NCBI RefSeq assembly: GCF_006937785.1
Contig: NZ_SJEE01000038.1
Coordinates: 1-52,031, forward strand
Reading direction: 5' to 3'
Source of the DNA: Pseudanabaena sp. UWO311
Lineage (GTDB): Bacteria > Cyanobacteriota > Cyanobacteriia > Pseudanabaenales > Pseudanabaenaceae
DNA: 52,031 nucleotides
A model generated the notes under the pieces. The model was not told where the DNA came from. It searched no databases and saw only the letters and a program-made list of their open reading frames with translations. The translations under genes were made by a program, and so were the position numbers. Position 1 is the first letter of the stretch, and each line of letters opens with the position of its first letter. This document shows positions 15,790 through 24,266 of the stretch, one piece after another.

Positions 15790-17229
15790 TTAGTAATTTG
15801 TATTCCAAAGAGGGGTGCGGCGTACAAAAGCTAGAATGCAGGCTCCGATACTGATACTAAGCCATCCGCAAATGAGCGTTAATATCGGTAGTGATTGCAT
15901 GAACATGATGAGAGGGGTCGTTTTTGCTGTCGGTTGCGTTGGCAGAAAAGCGCTGATTAATAAAATTGCCGTACCGATTTCCCACGACTGTAAATGATTT
16001 TTGCTGTAGCTAGGGCGATCGCTTTGCAAACTGTTCGGGGCAACTAGCTGCAAGAAAAATCTGGCGATCGCAGGACTAACTAAGCAAACGCCAAGCCAAG
16101 CGATCACACTTTCTGCTGATAGGCTTGTGGGCAAAGGAAAGATAAACAGTAACACCACGCCTAAAATAATAAATGCTGTACCTGCTAAAATTCCTGCTCC
16201 CTGAGGTAGTAATACAGTAGCCATGCCTAAACTGTCGCGCTCAGTTTCTTGCTTCGCAAGGCGGAACTCCTCACGGATGGCTTGCCCTAACTCATCGTTT
16301 TGATCTGGAGCTTTTTGAGCTGTAGCTTCTTTAATGGTGGATGGCAAAATTGTCATCGCTAAAGGGATCGTAATATCACTATTATTCCCCGATAGCTGCA
16401 TCCAGCTTAGTTCGCCGCCAGCCTCTTGCAATTTGATGACGGATAGGCATGAGAAGGGTTTTACATTAATTGCATATTCGGCAGCAATTCCCCATAAACC
16501 ACTAAATCTTAGTTGTAAAACTTTTTCGGGCGCTCTCAATTGGGCTTGCCATGTAAAAAATCCTGTCAGCCCCGTAGTGGTCAAACCGATCGCCGCGATC
16601 GCTCTTAAGTTGGGAGATAAATCTATCATTGACCAAAAGAAAAAGCCCAAAACGATTAACACAAGACTATTAAATTGTCGTGGTTGTTGACCAAGTGATG
16701 AGGGGCTGACTAAAACAGTTTGATCAGAATAGGTAACTACATTTAGTACATCAGCATTAACCGATTCTAGGATTTGCTTTTTATCTATTTTTTTAGATTT
16801 ACCTGAGCGAAAAGTGAGCGAACTAGAGATACCGATAAAAATAGCGGCTGGCACAATCCACCAAATCGCCACAAAACCCTTAATGAGATTTTCTGAAGCT
16901 GAACTAAGCCCTGCGATTAAAATTAACCAATAAGCTGTAATCCCAATTAACTGCGATCGCGAAAATAGATAATCTGAATTTTGTTGGCATACGTTCACGA
17001 CTGATTTAGCTACATATATGCCGATCGCAAAACCTACAAGCAAAGCAAGACTAGCGATTGCTAAAAAAGTTGAATCTCCGATTCGCACTAATTGTGCAAT
17101 CGCCACAATGAGAATCAACAACCCAGCAAAAAAAAAGTTTGCAGAAATAGGCAAAGTCGCCTGTCTCCATCCCCAACCGACTTTACCTGATACCAATTGT
17201 CGCTGTGAGTGGGATGGCGAAACTTGCAT
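15790..17229 (-). CDS. Multi-pass membrane protein, unknown
   Basis: 479 residues. Four N-terminal membrane helices (about 30-48, 54-74, 92-110, 117-135) are followed by a short soluble loop and one or two helices (about 190-225). A ~120-residue soluble domain comes next, including FSCLSVIKLQEAGGELSWMQ, then four C-terminal helices (about 345-470). I recognise no family. The composition suggests an integral membrane protein, perhaps with a cytoplasmic middle domain. Its ATG is preceded on the same strand by ATTACCA heptamers like those before the gene at 3862, and by a purine-rich stretch. Confidence 0.65.
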   Translation of the reverse strand: MQVSPSHSQRQLVSGKVGWGWRQATLPISANFFFAGLLILIVAIAQLVRIGDSTFLAIASLALLVGFAIGIYVAKSVVNVCQQNSDYLFSRSQLIGITAYWLILIAGLSSASENLIKGFVAIWWIVPAAIFIGISSSLTFRSGKSKKIDKKQILESVNADVLNVVTYSDQTVLVSPSSLGQQPRQFNSLVLIVLGFFFWSMIDLSPNLRAIAAIGLTTTGLTGFFTWQAQLRAPEKVLQLRFSGLWGIAAEYAINVKPFSCLSVIKLQEAGGELSWMQLSGNNSDITIPLAMTILPSTIKEATAQKAPDQNDELGQAIREEFRLAKQETERDSLGMATVLLPQGAGILAGTAFIILGVVLLFIFPLPTSLSAESVIAWLGVCLVSPAIARFFLQLVAPNSLQSDRPSYSKNHLQSWEIGTAILLISAFLPTQPTAKTTPLIMFMQSLPILTLICGWLSISIGACILAFVRRTPLWNTNY

Positions 17230-17233
17230 AGGT

Positions 17234-17279
17234 GATTTTGGATTGGTAATTGGTAATTGGGGATTGGTAATTAGAAATT
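17234..17279 (-). repeat. ATTACCA heptamer repeats in gene leader
   Basis: Read on the minus strand, several copies of ATTACCAAT lie just before the ATG at 17229, followed further upstream by a repeated AAAAGGG-type purine tract (17281-17312). Confidence 0.7.
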
Positions 17280-17316
17280 GGTTTTTCCTTTTTCCCTTTT
17301 CCCTTTTCCTTAAAAG

Positions 17317-18393
17317 CTAGACAGTGGCGATCGCTTCGTGACGGGCAAAAATCATACGACCTGCTGAAGTTTGTAAAGCACTGGTAACAATCACAACAAT
17401 TTGTTTGCCCAGATATTCTCGACCTTCTTCAATGACCACCATTGTACCGTCTTCAAGATAGCCGATTCCTTGAGATGCTTCTTTTCCCTCCTTAAGCACC
17501 TTAATTTCGATCATGTCACCAGGCAAGTAGGTTGGACGCAGAGCCTGAGCAAGATCGTTAATGTTTAAAACTTCGACTTGTTGCAAATTTGCAACTTTAT
17601 TGAGGTTGTAGTCATTGGTAATCAAGGTACAGCTTAGCTCTTGAGCCAAGCGCACTAATTTAGCATCAACAGTATGTAAGTCTTCATAGTCTGCTGAATG
17701 AATCGTAATGCGATCGCTAAATTGATCGCGCATGTTATTGAGAATATCCAGTCCTCTTCTACCACGCACTCGCTTTTGATCATTGGAGCTATCGGCGATC
17801 GTCTGTAGTTCTTGAATCACAAAATGCGGGATCAATAATTGACCTTCTAAAAAGCCTGTTTCCATTAAGGTCTGAATTCTGCCGTCAATGACAGTGCTGG
17901 TATCCAAAACCTTCGCTGTGGCTGTACGTAATGTACCATCGGCAATGAGGCTGCTTTCGACATTGTTAGGATTAATCAAACGTAACAATGCGCGTCCGTG
18001 GGTATCGGACAGAGTCATCCCTGAATAGGCAAAAATAATACTTACTAAAATTGCGGTGAGTGGCTTAATAAAGTCAAAATTGTTGGGAATAGGTATTAGA
18101 AATAATGGAGCTAGCATCAAGTTAGCAACCAATAGTCCAAAGACTAAACCAACAGCCCGACCCAAAATTGTCTCAAGCGGCATTGACCTGATGTTTGTCT
18201 CGATACGGCGATAAGTGTTTTGGACGATTAATCCTGCAACTAGACCGACAACAGAGCCGACACCAAGTGTTACCCAGCGCAAATTTTGAATATTCAGATG
18301 AGCGATCGTATCTGGTGGCAAGAAATCAATGCCATGAAAGCCAGTGCCAGCTCCAGCTAGGATGAATGTGAAAATGATAATAGCGTCAATCAT
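17317..18393 (-). CDS. PIN/TRAM domain membrane protein (YacL type)
   Basis: 358 residues. The N-terminal third has four membrane helices. The PIN nuclease-like domain starts at KVLDTSTVIDGRIQTLMETG with the acidic residues of the active site, then VIQELQTIADSSNDQKRVRG and LVRLAQELSCTLITNDYNLNKVA. A TRAM RNA-binding-type domain ends the protein (GDMIEIKVLKEGKEASQG, LGKQIVVIVTSALQT). Family members in Gram-positives are called YacL; the role is unknown but RNA-linked by domain content. ATG start. Confidence 0.9.
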   Translation of the reverse strand: MIDAIIIFTFILAGAGTGFHGIDFLPPDTIAHLNIQNLRWVTLGVGSVVGLVAGLIVQNTYRRIETNIRSMPLETILGRAVGLVFGLLVANLMLAPLFLIPIPNNFDFIKPLTAILVSIIFAYSGMTLSDTHGRALLRLINPNNVESSLIADGTLRTATAKVLDTSTVIDGRIQTLMETGFLEGQLLIPHFVIQELQTIADSSNDQKRVRGRRGLDILNNMRDQFSDRITIHSADYEDLHTVDAKLVRLAQELSCTLITNDYNLNKVANLQQVEVLNINDLAQALRPTYLPGDMIEIKVLKEGKEASQGIGYLEDGTMVVIEEGREYLGKQIVVIVTSALQTSAGRMIFARHEAIATV

Positions 18394-18546
18394 AGGGCGG
18401 AACTCCGCTTGGACGAATAAATATTAAGGATCTTGAGATTAATTCAAATAATCTCTAGCCTATAGCCTTAATTGAGTTTAGTTAGTACATTTCCAACTTT
18501 CTCAATCCTTTGCATACAATTCTACACAAATACAATAGAGAATTGT

Positions 18547-18948
18547 CTATTTTGGAGCTTTAGGGCAGCCTTCGCTTGATTTTTGTCCATCAGGCATAAT
18601 TGCGCCGCAAAAGTTGGTTTCTGACATATAAGCACTGGTCAAATCTGCTCCTGTGAGATCGGCTCCTCTAAGATCGGCCTTATCGAGGATCGCACCGATT
18701 AGGTTTGCATCTCGTAAATCAGCAAGTTTAAGATCCGCAGAAAACAGATTTGCATAGCGTAAGTTAGCATTTCTCAGATTCGCAAAACTTAATTTAGTTC
18801 GTGAAAGATCGCAACCTTGACATTCTCTAGTTTGCAAAACTTGACGAACTTGGTTGGGATCAGCAAAGGCTTGATCTGACCAGCTAATTGAGGCGATCGC
18901 TCCAGTTAGCCCTGAAATCACCAAACAAGAATTAATTAGAGTTTTCAT
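18547..18948 (-). CDS. Exported pentapeptide-repeat protein
   Basis: 133 residues: signal peptide (about 1-28), a CQGCDL pair of cysteines, then about eleven A(D/N)LXX pentapeptides ([19 protein letters not shown] and on), which form a right-handed quadrilateral beta helix. It ends with a second cysteine pair region (NFCG...EGC). Such proteins are common in cyanobacteria and mostly without known function. The export signal suggests the lumen or periplasm. Confidence 0.85.
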   Translation of the reverse strand: MKTLINSCLVISGLTGAIASISWSDQAFADPNQVRQVLQTRECQGCDLSRTKLSFANLRNANLRYANLFSADLKLADLRDANLIGAILDKADLRGADLTGADLTSAYMSETNFCGAIMPDGQKSSEGCPKAPK

Positions 18949-19261
18949 TTTTTAGCTCTTAGTTGCTTAGTCTATTGTCAGTATAAAACCTAAAAAGTAA
19001 AGGCGGCGATAAGAGCCGCCTTTACTTATCACTATGGATTGCGATCGCAATCACAAGGGTAGATATCCGATGTCACTGGCAGTTATTGAATAAAGCTTGA
19101 TGATGTTGTTATTGAGTTAATCACTCATAAATCGAGATCACCCAATCGATTGAGTTGATAGCAGGAAGTAGCAATTGCTACTTTTGTTAGAAAATTAAAT
19201 TATAGAAGTTTAGTTTTCTGGTTCGTTGGAAGCAATTAGAGAAAGCAGAGTAGAGGCAGTC
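18949..19261. other. 313-base divergent spacer with two hairpins
   Basis: Between the divergent starts at 18948 and 19262. It contains a palindrome at 18995-19027 (13-bp arms, GATAAGA loop) and a short perfect palindrome at 19166-19183 (AAGTAGCAA and its complement). It presumably carries both promoters; I cannot fix -10/-35 boxes. Confidence 0.6.
18995..19027. repeat. Palindrome with GATAAGA loop between divergent genes
   Basis: 13-bp perfect arms around a 7-base loop; the stem top is GGCGGC/GCCGCC. Located between divergent genes; apex differs from the RAA group. Confidence 0.7.
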
Positions 19262-19627
19262 ATGAAAAATATAATCGTCAAAAATACAATCGTCGCCACA
19301 TTTTTAGCCATTTCGGGTTTCGTCGCTTCAGGTTTCGCGAGCGCTGCACCAGCAAATGCCCAAACAGCGATTGTCGCCGCCCTTTACCAAAGTCCTACTG
19401 CTCCTCAAACAGAAGTTCGTTATGAAAATGCTGACATTAACCGCAATCAAATCATCCTTGCTGTTAATACCACTCCTGAAGTAATGGCGATCGCTGACAA
19501 TCTACTCACTGGTCGTAGTTACGATCGCATTGTAACCATGAGCCATAAAGATAATCTCGCATGTTTAGTTAGTGGCAAAGGCTCCATCGATGGCGCTGTC
19601 ATGTGCGGATTCATCGACCACGAATAG
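19262..19627 (+). CDS. Small exported protein, unknown
   Basis: 121 residues from ATG 19262. The signal peptide runs to about AAPANAQ (residues 1-35). The mature part includes LAVNTTPEVMAIADNLLTG, DRIVTMSHKDNLACLVSGKG and GAVMCGFIDHE, with two cysteines that could pair. No family recognised. An upstream in-frame start (19226) would add a polar leader before the signal peptide and is rejected. Its last three codons and stop form one arm of a perfect palindrome. Confidence 0.7.
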   Translation: MKNIIVKNTIVATFLAISGFVASGFASAAPANAQTAIVAALYQSPTAPQTEVRYENADINRNQIILAVNTTPEVMAIADNLLTGRSYDRIVTMSHKDNLACLVSGKGSIDGAVMCGFIDHE

Positions 19628-19668
19628 AAAAGAGAGAACGCAAAGCGTTCTCTCTTTTCTATTCGTGG
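19618..19668. terminator. Perfect 24-bp-arm palindrome, GC-AAA-GC apex, including coding bases
   Basis: 51 bases with an AAA loop. The left arm begins inside the coding sequence and includes the codons His-Glu-stop; the right arm is the exact inverted copy. Likely works as a terminator for the gene ending at 19627 and for the convergent gene ending at 19695. Confidence 0.88.
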
Positions 19669-19694
19669 CAACTCCAAGCGCTATCCCTAATGTT

Positions 19695-20198
19695 TTAAGC
19701 AATATCGGCATTATTTTTAAGCTCATTGAGCTTTTGCAGTCCAAACTGAGCGCGTTTAATTTGTTTTTCGCATAGCTCTTCAACATCAGTTCGCACAATT
19801 TCAATACCGTTTTGTGTATCTGTTGCCCGATCAAAAAATACGATACTGTCTACCTGTTTCATGCCAATTAAGCGAAACAGCATATCAATTACGTTATATT
19901 CTCCACATTCAAGATGCTGGTCGTTTAGCCTTAATCTATCAATATTGGCAGGTGTGCGATCGCAATAGGCGTAGATTGTCGTCTTTTCGAGTTCAGGATT
20001 ATCGTGATTGCTTAAGGGTGTCAGTAACCAGCCACCTTCAAGATCTTGAATCACAAAATAGACCGTATATTTAAGATTTTGAGCGATCGCCTTTAGTACC
20101 GATGCAATCAAACTAACTGCACTGGCAGTCTCTGCATCAGGAGTACCCTGAACTAGTAAGGCAACTTGGCGATCGAGAATTTGATCTTTAGTGAGCAT
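19695..20198 (-). CDS. Conserved-looking soluble protein, unknown
   Basis: 167 residues, no membrane segment. It opens MLTKDQILDRQVALLVQGTPD; a mixed alpha/beta middle contains TVYFVIQDLEGGWLLTPLSNH and TTIYAYCDRTPANIDRLR; the C-terminus is a charged helix (DVEELCEKQIKRAQFGLQKL). I do not recognise a domain. ATG start. It is followed on the same strand, after 64 bases and a decayed palindrome, by the Arm-fold membrane protein gene upstream, but no operon link is proven. Confidence 0.65.
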   Translation of the reverse strand: MLTKDQILDRQVALLVQGTPDAETASAVSLIASVLKAIAQNLKYTVYFVIQDLEGGWLLTPLSNHDNPELEKTTIYAYCDRTPANIDRLRLNDQHLECGEYNVIDMLFRLIGMKQVDSIVFFDRATDTQNGIEIVRTDVEELCEKQIKRAQFGLQKLNELKNNADIA

Positions 20199-20228
20199 GA
20201 ATCTTTAGTAAACATCTCCTTTAGAGCA

Positions 20229-20263
20229 ATGTTTTTTGGAGCGCCGAGCGTTACAAAAAACAT
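20229..20263. repeat. Degenerate palindrome with GC-CGA-GC apex
   Basis: 16-bp arms with two mismatches around a CGA loop, between two minus-strand genes. Looks like an older, mutated member of the palindrome family. Confidence 0.65.
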
Positions 20264-20991
20264 CAGTTAATATTGGTAGCGGATCGTTTTAGTGCAGGTT
20301 TGTCAGTAATCGATTGCAAAGATTCTAGAGTCTCAAAGATTGCTTCTTGCATGGTTGTCTCAGTTTCCCGATTAAGCAATATCTGACAATAATCAGCGAT
20401 CGCCTTTTCTTGAGCTATAGGTAGCCGATTGTCTTGCACATATTGATTAATTTGCTTAATGGCAATTAGTCGAGCGAGATCATCATTGACTGCAAGTTGA
20501 GCAATTAGTTGATCGAAATTATCTTGTTGACGCTGCAACCATTGCCTAAAAGCTTGACGAGCTAGCAGTACTAAAATCCCTAGAGTTGCACTTAGCTGCA
20601 AAATGTTAGCGGATGCTAACCAATGATTTTCTTGATCTGACCATACCGCCAATATCATGTAGGTCAGAAAAACTGTCACCGTCCCACTCGCAACTGATAG
20701 GGGTAAAAGTCGATAAGGGCTTTGTAGAAACTTCTGGACGCGCCATAAAATCACGTTCCAGTTCCAGTCTTGCATCATATAGACGGCAATCATGGCAAAA
20801 ATTCCCGCACTAGTCGCCGCAATTAATTGCCAATTCCATAGCAGCAGCATCACGAGAAAAATTGCCAACAAAGCCCAAACTGGTAAACCCTGTTCACGAG
20901 CTAGCCCACGCCAAAGCGATCGCATCGATTGTTGAACTTGCGAAGTTGATGTTGTTGATTCTTGATCTTGATGATGTGAGGTTTTGACCAC
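20263..20991 (-). CDS. Membrane protein with helical (Arm-type) C-terminal domain
   Basis: 242 residues. After a polar Ser/Thr/Gln-rich start come helices at about 38-80 (VWALLAIFLVMLLLWNW and on), 96-116 and 128-145, followed by a cytoplasmic helical domain with QLIAQLAVNDDLARLIAIKQINQ. It resembles cyanobacterial proteins annotated as armadillo-type-fold-containing, but I rate this as a likeness. The start codon is GTG at 20991; a later ATG (MRSLWRGLAREQG) is the alternative. Confidence 0.65.
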   Translation of the reverse strand: MVKTSHHQDQESTTSTSQVQQSMRSLWRGLAREQGLPVWALLAIFLVMLLLWNWQLIAATSAGIFAMIAVYMMQDWNWNVILWRVQKFLQSPYRLLPLSVASGTVTVFLTYMILAVWSDQENHWLASANILQLSATLGILVLLARQAFRQWLQRQQDNFDQLIAQLAVNDDLARLIAIKQINQYVQDNRLPIAQEKAIADYCQILLNRETETTMQEAIFETLESLQSITDKPALKRSATNIN

Positions 20992-21152
20992 TGGTTGACC
21001 ACTTTTATCCCTAAGGACTGTAATAGCTACTTTACAGGATTTTTGATCTAAAAGGTTTAGTATGAGTTTTGCACTCTATAAACTTTTTATTAAAACTCAA
21101 AAGGTGAGAAGCTTCATCTTTTAGTTTTTTGAATGGTGACAGCTATGGCAGG

Positions 21153-22904
21153 TTATCTGGCAGCTCTCTTGTACATATTTTGTAAACTGAGTAAACCAAC
21201 TCCACCTGTAACTAGAAACACTCCAAATACCTGAATAAACTCTAGTTTGCTTCCCAAGATCGTGAATGCTAAGAACGTGGTAAAAACGGGACCACTGGCA
21301 CTAACAATAGATGCTTGAGCAGCTCCCATTAGCTTTGTGCCAAAGCTGGTCAGCAAATAACCACTTAAAGTCGTTAGCGCGATCAAGAAGCACATAAATA
21401 TCAGTGAGCTATTTAGAGAAATAGAAGCCAAGGTGAAGGGTAATGTGCCAAGGCAAAGCAGCAAGATAATGGCAAAGTTAATTGACGTAAACGAGACAGG
21501 ATTAAGTTGTTTGAAACAAGCTTGTGAGGTGATGATATATCCCGCAAAAGAAATGCCTGATAGCATTGCTGCAATTACACCCCATGTATCAGGTTTTGCT
21601 ACACCAAAGATGTTATAGGTCAGCATGATGCCGAAATAGATCACCCCAATCACTAACCAGCGTTCCTTGCTGGGGCGATCACCAAATAGAAACCAAGCCA
21701 GCAGAACTGTTACCGTCGGGAAGATAAAAAAGAGAGTGACGGCTAAGCCTGGATTTAGTATCCCCAAAGCCACATAAATGAAGGCAAAAGAGGTGAATTG
21801 TAATAAAGCGCTAAAGGCAACCCGCCAGAACAATAATCTGCGGTTAGGTGTGAGTAATTGCTGAAAGTCCCGCAATACATCCACCCGAAAAATAAATTTA
21901 GCGACTATCCACATAATTGGTGTGGCAAATAGCATTCGCAACAGCAACAACATAAAAGAGTTAGGGACGGTCGCTTTAATCAAACCACCAAAGTTAAATA
22001 GCCCGAAAATACTAGAGTTGGAGAAAATTATCCTTACCAAAATATTCTGAAAGGACAAAACCACCGAAGCCCCCAAAACCAATACAAATCCAATCCACCA
22101 GTCATTAAGACGCTTAGCAGGCTGAGCTATGGGAGTTGCTGTTTCTATAGAGTTAAATGGTTCAGTAGGATCACCTGCATAGGGACGCGTATCATTTTGG
22201 TCATACTGCCTAAACTGACTGCTATTAAAAGTGGGGATCTGAATTTGGTTGTAATTACCATTGCCATTGGGAATAGTCGGGGCTGTGTTGCTACCATTTG
22301 TACCGATCGCCCCCGCAAAACCTGTCCCCGTAAAGTTGATTGGTGGATTCCCCCCTATATTTCCGACTCCAGAGCGATCGCTAGAAGATCGTCGTAAATA
22401 TTCATCAATTCTTTCAACAAGTGCTGATAGCATTAGCTCGCCTTGTTGTCTTTGTGTGTACATGCGTTGCATCTGATCATCTAGATCGCGCTGATAGGTA
22501 TCCACATCTCTCTGCAAAGACTGGAATGTTGCACGAATAGCGCCATCAAGATTAAGCATTAACTGCTCAAAATTTTCCGAGTGATCGCTAAGTACCTTGG
22601 AGTTAGTAACGATCACATCATTTTTAAGATGGTAAGTAATCGCTTGAGCAAGTTGCTCGATCCATTGCTGGCGCTGGATTTCTTGTTGATTCATCCCTTG
22701 CTGAGCAACAGTTAAAACCTCTAGCTCTTTGCGTTGAGACTGGAGTCGCTGAATATCATCAGTTAGAGCATTTTTTTGGGCTTGTAAAATCAAAATTTCG
22801 CGGCTGAGCTTACCCAAAATATTTGCCCGCAGATCTGACAAGTCCTTGGTGACTCCCGCGAGGGTCTGCTCGTAAGAACTATTACGAATATTATTGTTCT
22901 CCAT
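21153..22904 (-). CDS. Coiled-coil plus DMT/EamA transporter fusion
   Basis: 583 residues in two parts. Residues 1-175 are a long coiled coil (ILILQAQKNALTDDIQRLQS, RDVDTYQRDLDDQMQRMYTQ). Residues ~180-262 are Gly/Asn/Thr-rich low complexity. From ~270 on there are ten membrane helices in two EamA halves, including FGLFNFGGLIKATVPNSFML and AGYIITSQACFKQLNPVSF, as in drug/metabolite exporters. The substrate is unknown. EamA transporters are normally ~300 residues, so the cytoplasmic extension is the oddity; it suggests tethering or oligomerisation. No internal stop or obvious second start separates the halves. Confidence 0.85.
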   Translation of the reverse strand: MENNNIRNSSYEQTLAGVTKDLSDLRANILGKLSREILILQAQKNALTDDIQRLQSQRKELEVLTVAQQGMNQQEIQRQQWIEQLAQAITYHLKNDVIVTNSKVLSDHSENFEQLMLNLDGAIRATFQSLQRDVDTYQRDLDDQMQRMYTQRQQGELMLSALVERIDEYLRRSSSDRSGVGNIGGNPPINFTGTGFAGAIGTNGSNTAPTIPNGNGNYNQIQIPTFNSSQFRQYDQNDTRPYAGDPTEPFNSIETATPIAQPAKRLNDWWIGFVLVLGASVVLSFQNILVRIIFSNSSIFGLFNFGGLIKATVPNSFMLLLLRMLFATPIMWIVAKFIFRVDVLRDFQQLLTPNRRLLFWRVAFSALLQFTSFAFIYVALGILNPGLAVTLFFIFPTVTVLLAWFLFGDRPSKERWLVIGVIYFGIMLTYNIFGVAKPDTWGVIAAMLSGISFAGYIITSQACFKQLNPVSFTSINFAIILLLCLGTLPFTLASISLNSSLIFMCFLIALTTLSGYLLTSFGTKLMGAAQASIVSASGPVFTTFLAFTILGSKLEFIQVFGVFLVTGGVGLLSLQNMYKRAAR

Positions 22905-23052
22905 TTTAAGAAATCACCTCGTAACAATGCCAGCTGTAATAACGTTAGGGACTAAGTTTGGCACTAATTTTTTTAATTGGCTTAATTGGTTGCGTCTAGT
23001 TTGCGAACTTTATAACACTAATTTGAGCATATGACATATTTTGTTTTGTATT

Positions 23053-23103
23053 AAAACCCAAAAATGGGAATGCCGCAAAGCGGCGTTCCCATTTTTGGGT
23101 TTT
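23053..23103. repeat. 24-bp-arm palindrome, GC-AAA-GC apex, between divergent genes
   Basis: 51 bases with one G:T mismatch, AAA loop. Lies between the divergent starts at 22904 (minus) and 23146 (plus). Confidence 0.85.
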
Positions 23104-23145
23104 GAATAGTATTGTTATGTTTGCGGTATATATGCAGCATTAACC

Positions 23146-24198
23146 ATGCAATACAAGAGACTTGGCTCAAGTGAACTGTCGGTGTCCGAAATTTGCTTAG
23201 GGACAATGACCTATGGTCAGCAAAACACGATCGCTGAAGCCCATGAGCAACTAGATTACGCGATCGCTCAGGGCATCAACTTTATTGATACTGCGGAAAT
23301 GTATCCAGTCCCACCCAAGTCTGAGACGCAAGGTAGTACCGAAAAATATATTGGTGAATGGTTAGCCCAACCCCGTATTAAGCAACAACGCGACCAGTTA
23401 ATTGTTGCGACCAAAATTATTGGAACAGGGCGCAATTACAAATGGTTAAGGGATGATGCGATCGCCGCACTCAGTCGCAAAAATATTTTGCAAGCCGTGG
23501 ATGACAGCTTGCAGCGATTACAAACGGACTATATCGATCTCTATCAAATTCACTGGCCAGATCGTAATGTACCGATGTTTGGTCAAGTTGCCTTCGATCC
23601 GCAGCAAGAGCGCGAAATGGTCACGATTGCAGAACAACTAGAAACCTTTGCCGAATTAATTCAAGAAGGTAAAATTCGCTATTTAGGAGTTAGCAATGAG
23701 ACTGCATGGGGTATCTGTGAATTTAGCCGTACTGCAAAACAGCTAGGTTTACCAAAGATTTTATCGATCCAAAATGCTTATAACTTGATCAATCGCACCT
23801 TTGATAGCCACCTTGCTGAAGCTTGTTATCGGGAGCAAGTGAGTCTGCTGGCTTATAGTCCACTTGCATTTGGGCATTTGTCTGGCAAGTATGTTCAAGG
23901 TTCAGTGACTGATACTCGTATAACGCTATTTCCTACCTTTGGGCAGCGCTATAACAAAGTTAATGTTAAGGCGGCTACAGCAGACTATGCTGCGATCGCC
24001 AAAAAATATGATTTACCACTGACCCAATTAGCGATAGCATTTGTGCGAAGTCGTTGGTTTGTGGCAAGTACAATTATTGGTGCAACAACGATGGAACAAC
24101 TCAAGGAAAATATCGACAGTGCTAATATCCAGCTAAATACTGAGATTTTGGCAGAAATTGAAACCGTTCACGCTCGTTATTTTAATCCTGCACCTTAA
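23146..24198 (+). CDS. Aldo/keto reductase (Tas-like)
   Basis: NADPH-dependent oxidoreductase with a TIM barrel, 350 residues. Catalytic pattern: FIDTAEMYPVP (Asp and Tyr), LIVATKIIG (Lys) and DLYQIHWPDRNV (His). The cofactor region near the C-terminus is STIIGATTMEQLKENIDS. It resembles E. coli Tas in length and in the AEMYPVPP sequence. The physiological substrate is unknown. ATG start, monocistronic, with a terminator hairpin right after the stop. Confidence 0.93.
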   Translation: MQYKRLGSSELSVSEICLGTMTYGQQNTIAEAHEQLDYAIAQGINFIDTAEMYPVPPKSETQGSTEKYIGEWLAQPRIKQQRDQLIVATKIIGTGRNYKWLRDDAIAALSRKNILQAVDDSLQRLQTDYIDLYQIHWPDRNVPMFGQVAFDPQQEREMVTIAEQLETFAELIQEGKIRYLGVSNETAWGICEFSRTAKQLGLPKILSIQNAYNLINRTFDSHLAEACYREQVSLLAYSPLAFGHLSGKYVQGSVTDTRITLFPTFGQRYNKVNVKAATADYAAIAKKYDLPLTQLAIAFVRSRWFVASTIIGATTMEQLKENIDSANIQLNTEILAEIETVHARYFNPAP

Positions 24199-24206
24199 GT
24201 TATCAC

Positions 24207-24245
24207 TGAAAAATTTTGAGCTATTTTGTGGCTCAAAATTTTTCA
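24207..24245 (+). terminator. Intrinsic terminator after the aldo/keto reductase
   Basis: 15-bp perfect stem (TGAAAAATTTTGAGC and complement) with a 9-base loop, 8 bases after the stop; T-rich downstream. Confidence 0.8.
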
Positions 24246-24266
24246 AATTAATCCTCGTTTAGCCCT

